From the NCBI GenBank assembly GCA_905234175.1, contig CAJOGX010000021.1, forward strand, positions 1-44,646: 44,646 bases of DNA. The letters are read 5' to 3'. Shown one piece after another: positions 40,271-44,646 of this stretch; the first letter of the stretch is position 1; each line of letters opens with the position of its first letter. Under the pieces are notes generated by a model, which worked only from the letters and a program-made list of their open reading frames with translations, was not told where the DNA came from and made no database searches. The position numbers were made by a program, and so were the translations under genes. This stretch comes from an uncultured Selenomonadaceae bacterium. GTDB lineage: Bacteria; Bacillota; Negativicutes; Selenomonadales; Selenomonadaceae.

Positions 40271-41392
40271 ATGGGATTTCTGCGTAAACTGAAAAAACTT
40301 CACATGCTGGCGGCGGCGATTGGTCTGCTGATTGTGATACCCGTGGTCGTGCTGATTTTCAATTTCAGCAAAGATTTCGAGGAGCCACACGAAAAAATTG
40401 GATTTATCATAACCGGCAACATTCACGCGCCTGGCTGGAACGGTTCGCATTACGACGGGATAAAAAAGGCGTGCGAGAATTTCGGCGTGGAGCTGCTTGT
40501 ACGCGACAGCGTGAAGGAAAATTCTGGGCAGTGCACTGACGCGATTCACGAGCTGATAAAGGAAGGCGCCGGAATGATTTTTCTGGCGAGCTACGATTAT
40601 CCGCGCGAAGCTCAAAATATTATCGCGGCGTATCCTAACATTGCCTTCGCGACAATTTCGGCGGAAGTGCACGTGCGGAATCTGGCGTCCTACTTCGTGC
40701 GAATGTACCAGGCGCGGTATATTTCTGGCGCGCTCGCCGGTATGAAAACCGAAACGAACGTCATTGGCTACGTGGCGGCAATGGAAAACACCGAAGTCAA
40801 TCGCGGGATAAACGCCTTTACCCTTGGCGTGCGGCGCGTCAACCCCAGCGCGAAGATCGTCGTTATGTGGACGGGCGACTGGAAGGACGAGAAAACTGAA
40901 ATGGAACACGCGGAGCGGCTGATTAAAGAGGCGGGCGCGGACGTGATTACCTACCACCAGAACGAAGACGCCGCCGGTATCGTTGCGGAACGGCTCGGCG
41001 TAGATTTTATCGGTTACAACGCGATTCTCAACGGCTATTCCGAGCATTACCTCACCTCCGTCATCTGCCGCTGGGATTTGTACTACAGCGACATAATTCA
41101 GCGCTACCTCAAGGGCGAAATAAATTCCGTGAAAAATCACTGGCTGGGCATTGAAAAAAGCTCAAGTTCCAGCGTGGTTACGCTTTCAACTTATTCCAAG
41201 GTGGTCAGTCCGGAAATTGTTGCACAGCTCAGCGTAATGGAACAGGAACTTCTCAACAACCGGCTGATTTTTTCCGGCGAAATTTACGACAACCAGGGCA
41301 ACCTCCGCTGCCGCGCGGGCGAAGCTATCAGCGATAACACGCTCCTTGAGGATATGAACTGGCTCGTCGAAGGAGTTGAAGTCCTTGAATAA
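40271..41392 (+). CDS. Membrane-anchored BMP-family (PnrA/Med-like) substrate-binding protein
   Basis: A 373-aa protein with one N-terminal TM anchor (about 12-32) and no lipobox. The rest is a periplasmic type-1 binding fold of the basic membrane protein family: KIGFIITGNIHAPGWNGSHYDGI, GAGMIFLASYDYPREAQ, NIAFATISAEV, VIGYVAAMENTEVNRGINAFTLGVR, a family that binds nucleosides and similar ligands. No ABC transporter genes are adjacent; the stop overlaps the hybrid kinase gene by 8 bases, so it is more likely a sensor input than a transporter part (inference). Confidence 0.82.
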   Translation: MGFLRKLKKLHMLAAAIGLLIVIPVVVLIFNFSKDFEEPHEKIGFIITGNIHAPGWNGSHYDGIKKACENFGVELLVRDSVKENSGQCTDAIHELIKEGAGMIFLASYDYPREAQNIIAAYPNIAFATISAEVHVRNLASYFVRMYQARYISGALAGMKTETNVIGYVAAMENTEVNRGINAFTLGVRRVNPSAKIVVMWTGDWKDEKTEMEHAERLIKEAGADVITYHQNEDAAGIVAERLGVDFIGYNAILNGYSEHYLTSVICRWDLYYSDIIQRYLKGEINSVKNHWLGIEKSSSSSVVTLSTYSKVVSPEIVAQLSVMEQELLNNRLIFSGEIYDNQGNLRCRAGEAISDNTLLEDMNWLVEGVEVLE

Positions 41393-43943
41393 CCTGGGAT
41401 TTTATCTGAACGAAAAGTACATGCGGAAAGTTATCATGCAGTTTTTGGCGCTGCTGTTCGTGCTTGTGCTGACGGGCGTATTTATGCGCGCGCAAGTCAG
41501 CGACCTTTTGAATGCGACGCTGGAAAAAACGATAGCCAAGCAGGCGTCGGATTTATCAATCGTTGCGGAAGAAAGATTTGCCAAGGAACTTTCGGAACTT
41601 AAAATGGCGGCGCAGTATTTTGAAGACCACCCCGAAGAACACGCGGAGGAAAATTTTCTGTCAATGCTTAAGACGGGCAACCCGAAAATTTCCGTGGGCT
41701 TGCTGAGGATTGACGGGACGCCAGTGCACGGCTCGACGATTTCAAAGCTGGAGTTCACGCGCTTTCCAATGGCTTATCGCGGCAACGAAGTTGTTGATTA
41801 CTGCGCGGGCAAGGGCTTACTTTTCGCCGTCCCCGTCATGAACGGCGGCAACATTCGCGCGGTGATTTACCGGCTGTACGACGAAGATTTACTGTCGGAA
41901 CTTTTCGGGCTGGCGGAATATCATTCGGAGGGGCGGCTGCTGATTCAGGAGCGGCGCGGGCAGATAATTGTTCCGTACAAAAACTACGGCAGGGAAGACA
42001 GGGCTTTTTTCCGCGATAAAAATATTCGGCGCGGGTTCAAGGACATTCGCGAAAAGCTGACGAAAAACCGTTCGGCGGCGGTGTACTGTGAAAGTCCGCA
42101 GGGAAGATTTTTCCTGTTCGCAACGGATTTGCCGCAAACCAACTGCTCGATGATAGGCTACGTGCCGTGGGCTGCGGTCGCCGGCGACATTTTCAGGATT
42201 TATACGCTGCTGCTTTTCGGCGGCACGCTCATGCTGATTTTCCTCGCGCTGGTCAGTGCCTATCTTTTCGTCATGCGCACCAAGGCGGAGGAGAGCGACG
42301 AGCTGCGCGAAGCTAAAAGAGCCGCCGACGAAGCCAACAACGCCAAGAGCGCCTTCCTCGCCAATATGAGCCACGAAATTCGCACGCCGATTAATGCGAT
42401 TCTCGGTATGAACGAAATGATTCTGCGCGAAAGTAAAAATCCCGACGTTATCAGCTACGCGCAAAATTCCGCCGCCGCCAGCGAAGCGCTCCTGTCGCTG
42501 ATTAACGACATTCTCGACTTCAGTAAAATTGAGTCCGGCAAGCTTGAACTGCTCGAAGAAAGATACCGGCTCGACGAAATGATTAAAAGCCTCGTCAACA
42601 TGATTCGTCCGCGCGCTGATAAAAAAAATCTGACGTTCACGCTGAAGGTCAACCCCGCGATTCAGAATTACCTTTACGGCGATTCCGTGCGCATTCGCCA
42701 GATTGGCCTGAACCTTTTGAGCAACGCCGTCAAGTACACCAAGGTCGGCGGCGTCGAATTTATCGTTGACAAGGAAGACAACTTCGGCGAGGAAATTAAT
42801 CTGAAATTCACCGTCAAGGATACCGGCATTGGTATTCGCGAATCTGACATCAGCAGGATTTTCGACGATTTTGAGCGCTTCGACCTGCAGAAAAATAAAA
42901 ATATCGAGGGCACCGGCCTGGGGCTGGCGATTACCAACAAGCTCGTTCACATGATGGACGGGAAAATTGACGTGCACAGCGTTTACGGCGCGGGCTCAAT
43001 TTTCAGCGTGACGATTCCGCAGAGAATTTTGGGCGCTGACCCCGTCGGCGAAATTTCCGTAAACCCCGTCGCCAAAAAGGAAGAGTACAGGCCGTCGTTC
43101 GTGGCGCCGGACGCGCGGATTCTGGTCGTGGACGATAACGAAATGAATTTGCTGGTTGCCGTCAACCTGCTCAAGTCAACGAAAGTTCAGGTGGACACGG
43201 CGCTAAGCGGAATGATTTGCCTGCAGAAACTCACCGAGCGGCACTACGATTTAATTTTCATGGATCAGATGATGCCGAGCCTGGACGGAATACAGACGCT
43301 GAAAATGGCGCAGGTGCTGGAAAATAATTTGAGCAAACACTCGCCGGTTATCGCGCTGACAGCCAACGCAATTTCCGGCACGCGCGAAATGCTCCTGCGC
43401 GAAGGTTTTTCAGACTACCTCAGCAAGCCGATTGACGTAAAAGTTATGGAACAAATGCTCATGAACTATCTGCCGGTAGAAAAACTGCGCGAACCAGAGG
43501 CGGAGCCGGTTGCAGAGCCGCCGCCGGTTGCAGAAACACCGGAGCCGGAAAAAGTTTCGGGCGACAGCGATTTGATTAATGTCGAAATGGGATTGGAATA
43601 CAGCGCAGGAATGGCTGACCTGTACAAGGAAATTCTGGGGACGTTCGTTGAGCTCAAGGACGAAAAAATTAAGAAGTTGCAGGAAACCTTTGACGGCGGC
43701 GACTGGAAAAATTACACGATTTACGTTCATGCGTTAAAGTCTACCGCGCTTTCAATCGGCGGCGAAAAAACTTCCGCGCTCGCAAAGGAATTGGAAATGG
43801 CAGGAAAAAACGCAACTTCCGAGAAAGTTTCAGAGCAGGAAAAACAAAAGAGCGTAGAATTTATCCGGCAAAATCACGCGGAGGCGATGCGGCTTTACGA
43901 AAAACTGGCGCAGGAAGCCAGGCGCGTGGCGGAAAATCTTTAG
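41385..43943 (+). CDS. Hybrid sensor histidine kinase (kinase-receiver-HPt)
   Basis: An 852-aa protein. TM1 (about 15-33), extracytoplasmic sensor domain to about 275, TM2 (about 278-302), HisKA with His330 (NMSHEIRTPIN), HATPase_c (NLLSNAVKYT, DTGIGI, GTGLGLAI), receiver with Asp627 (LIFMDQMMP), a Pro/Glu linker (EPVAEPPPVAETPEPE), and an HPt domain with His782 (VHALKSTALSIGG). All four phosphorelay sites are present. TTG 41385 follows AAGGAG at 9 bases and overlaps the BMP-type gene. Likely output is to the receiver proteins on either side. Confidence 0.92.
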   Translation: MNNLGFYLNEKYMRKVIMQFLALLFVLVLTGVFMRAQVSDLLNATLEKTIAKQASDLSIVAEERFAKELSELKMAAQYFEDHPEEHAEENFLSMLKTGNPKISVGLLRIDGTPVHGSTISKLEFTRFPMAYRGNEVVDYCAGKGLLFAVPVMNGGNIRAVIYRLYDEDLLSELFGLAEYHSEGRLLIQERRGQIIVPYKNYGREDRAFFRDKNIRRGFKDIREKLTKNRSAAVYCESPQGRFFLFATDLPQTNCSMIGYVPWAAVAGDIFRIYTLLLFGGTLMLIFLALVSAYLFVMRTKAEESDELREAKRAADEANNAKSAFLANMSHEIRTPINAILGMNEMILRESKNPDVISYAQNSAAASEALLSLINDILDFSKIESGKLELLEERYRLDEMIKSLVNMIRPRADKKNLTFTLKVNPAIQNYLYGDSVRIRQIGLNLLSNAVKYTKVGGVEFIVDKEDNFGEEINLKFTVKDTGIGIRESDISRIFDDFERFDLQKNKNIEGTGLGLAITNKLVHMMDGKIDVHSVYGAGSIFSVTIPQRILGADPVGEISVNPVAKKEEYRPSFVAPDARILVVDDNEMNLLVAVNLLKSTKVQVDTALSGMICLQKLTERHYDLIFMDQMMPSLDGIQTLKMAQVLENNLSKHSPVIALTANAISGTREMLLREGFSDYLSKPIDVKVMEQMLMNYLPVEKLREPEAEPVAEPPPVAETPEPEKVSGDSDLINVEMGLEYSAGMADLYKEILGTFVELKDEKIKKLQETFDGGDWKNYTIYVHALKSTALSIGGEKTSALAKELEMAGKNATSEKVSEQEKQKSVEFIRQNHAEAMRLYEKLAQEARRVAENL

Positions 43944-43969
43944 TAAAAATTTTGGAGGTGTGCTGATTA

Positions 43970-44646
43970 ATGAAAAACAACCGCGAGGAAAACCTGGTTC
44001 TGGTAATCGATGACGACGAAATGAATTTGCAAATCGCCCGAATGATTCTGGAAAAAAAATTACCGTGCAAAGTACTCACGGCCACCAGCGCGAAACAGGG
44101 AATATCGATTCTGCGCAGTCAGAAAGTCTGCGTGCTGCTGCTGGATATACTCATGCCGGACGTCGACGGAATTAAAACGCTGAAAATGATTCGCGCGGAA
44201 GAAAAGCTGAAAAATATCCCCGTGATAATCCTGACAGCCACAATGGAGCGCGAAACGATAATGCAGGTCGCTGCGCTGGGCGTCAAGGACTACATTCGCA
44301 AGCCGTTCATGCCCGCCGAACTCGTCGAACGCGTCAGCAAAAAGCTCGAAGAAACCGCCGCGTCTGTCGGGAAAATTTTACTCGTCGACGAAAATCGCTA
44401 CTCTCTGAAAAAAATGATGGACATTATCGAAGAAGTTTCCCCGCACGAAGTCTGGCCGGCAGTTTCCGCCGCCGACGCGGTTGATGTTCTACGCGATATG
44501 AAAATCAATCTGGTTATCGCCAGCGCCAGCATAAAGTTTATCGACGGCTTCCGGCTCATGGACTTCATGGCGCGCGACGAAAAGTGCAGTAAAATTCCCT
44601 GCGTGATTACGACTGCCGAAGAAATTCTGGACGTGCTGAGCAAAAT
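43970..44646 (+). CDS. Two-receiver response regulator (truncated by window edge)
   Basis: Starts at ATG 43970 with GGAGGTG 9 bases upstream and stays open for 225 codons to the window end. The first receiver (about 8-125) is complete: acidic IDDDE, phospho-acceptor Asp59 (LLLDILMP), Thr89, Lys111. The second (about 135 onward, GKILLVDENRYSL) has lost the acceptor: the alignment LVIASASIKFIDG places Ser185 where Asp is expected, so it is a pseudo-receiver. The output domain, if any, is beyond the edge. It lies 26 bases after the hybrid kinase gene. Confidence 0.85.
   Translation, partial: MKNNREENLVLVIDDDEMNLQIARMILEKKLPCKVLTATSAKQGISILRSQKVCVLLLDILMPDVDGIKTLKMIRAEEKLKNIPVIILTATMERETIMQVAALGVKDYIRKPFMPAELVERVSKKLEETAASVGKILLVDENRYSLKKMMDIIEEVSPHEVWPAVSAADAVDVLRDMKINLVIASASIKFIDGFRLMDFMARDEKCSKIPCVITTAEEILDVLSK

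Noticed and set aside
1-44646. CRISPR arrays, tRNA and rRNA genes, insertion sequences
   Set aside because: I saw no regularly spaced direct repeats, no tRNA cloverleaf with conserved T-loop, no rRNA segment and no transposase frame. A covariance-model search would be more sensitive for small RNAs.

Overview
The window reads as chromosomal DNA of a diderm Firmicute of the class Negativicutes (Selenomonas/Veillonella relatives). The evidence is the mix of contents: two porins carrying an N-terminal S-layer homology (SLH) domain, an LptD-like outer-membrane protein and many Sec signal peptides beside typical Firmicute genes (RecT family, ecfT-truA, ECF sigma) and anaerobic metabolism (indolepyruvate:ferredoxin oxidoreductase, flavodiiron protein). 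The genome is compact: stops and starts often overlap, convergent genes overlap by 4 bases, Shine-Dalgarno (SD) sites are strong, and TTG/GTG starts are common. No tRNA, rRNA or CRISPR array was seen.

Layout. (1) Bases 1-9759, minus strand: a promoter at 9731-9759 appears to drive one long operon: a small exported protein, an LptD-like barrel, argJ, recT, argB, an HSP90-like GHKL ATPase, a radical SAM protein and argD. A separate strong promoter (89-116) drives the truncated gene at the left edge. The ATPase gene is broken at a run of ten G's; one base fewer would extend it to an ATGA overlap with the radical SAM gene.

(2) 10024-17613, plus strand: nine consecutive exported proteins with FlgT-N/LPP20-like and CsgG-like folds plus two that I cannot place. 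An internal promoter lies at 14440-14469. A convergent ECF sigma factor and a small leader-like peptide follow. This cluster is the best candidate for an undescribed envelope system.

(3) 18583-25005: a solitary sufB, an unknown exported protein on the minus strand, then iorA, a 115-aa unknown, iorB and pyruvate kinase, each unit with a recognisable promoter.

(4) 25063-28948: a metal-binding lipoprotein next to an SLH porin, then a second SLH porin with its own promoter and a leader hairpin. After it comes the second copy of a 99-bp three-hairpin repeat; the first copy is at 9797-9895.

(5) 28980-34750: a flavodiiron protein (minus), an ABC-2 permease fused to a universal stress protein domain, a cytidine-deaminase-like protein lacking its zinc ligands, an HlyD-type adaptor (minus) and a lipoprotein.

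(6) 34747-38136, minus: typA-ecfT-truA, overlapping end to end; TypA has an unusual P-loop. (7) 38296-38897: a frameshifted GIY-YIG endonuclease-like gene. (8) 38905-44646, plus: a signalling operon of a receiver-GGDEF protein, a membrane-anchored BMP-type binding protein, a hybrid histidine kinase with receiver and HPt domains, and a two-receiver protein cut by the window end.
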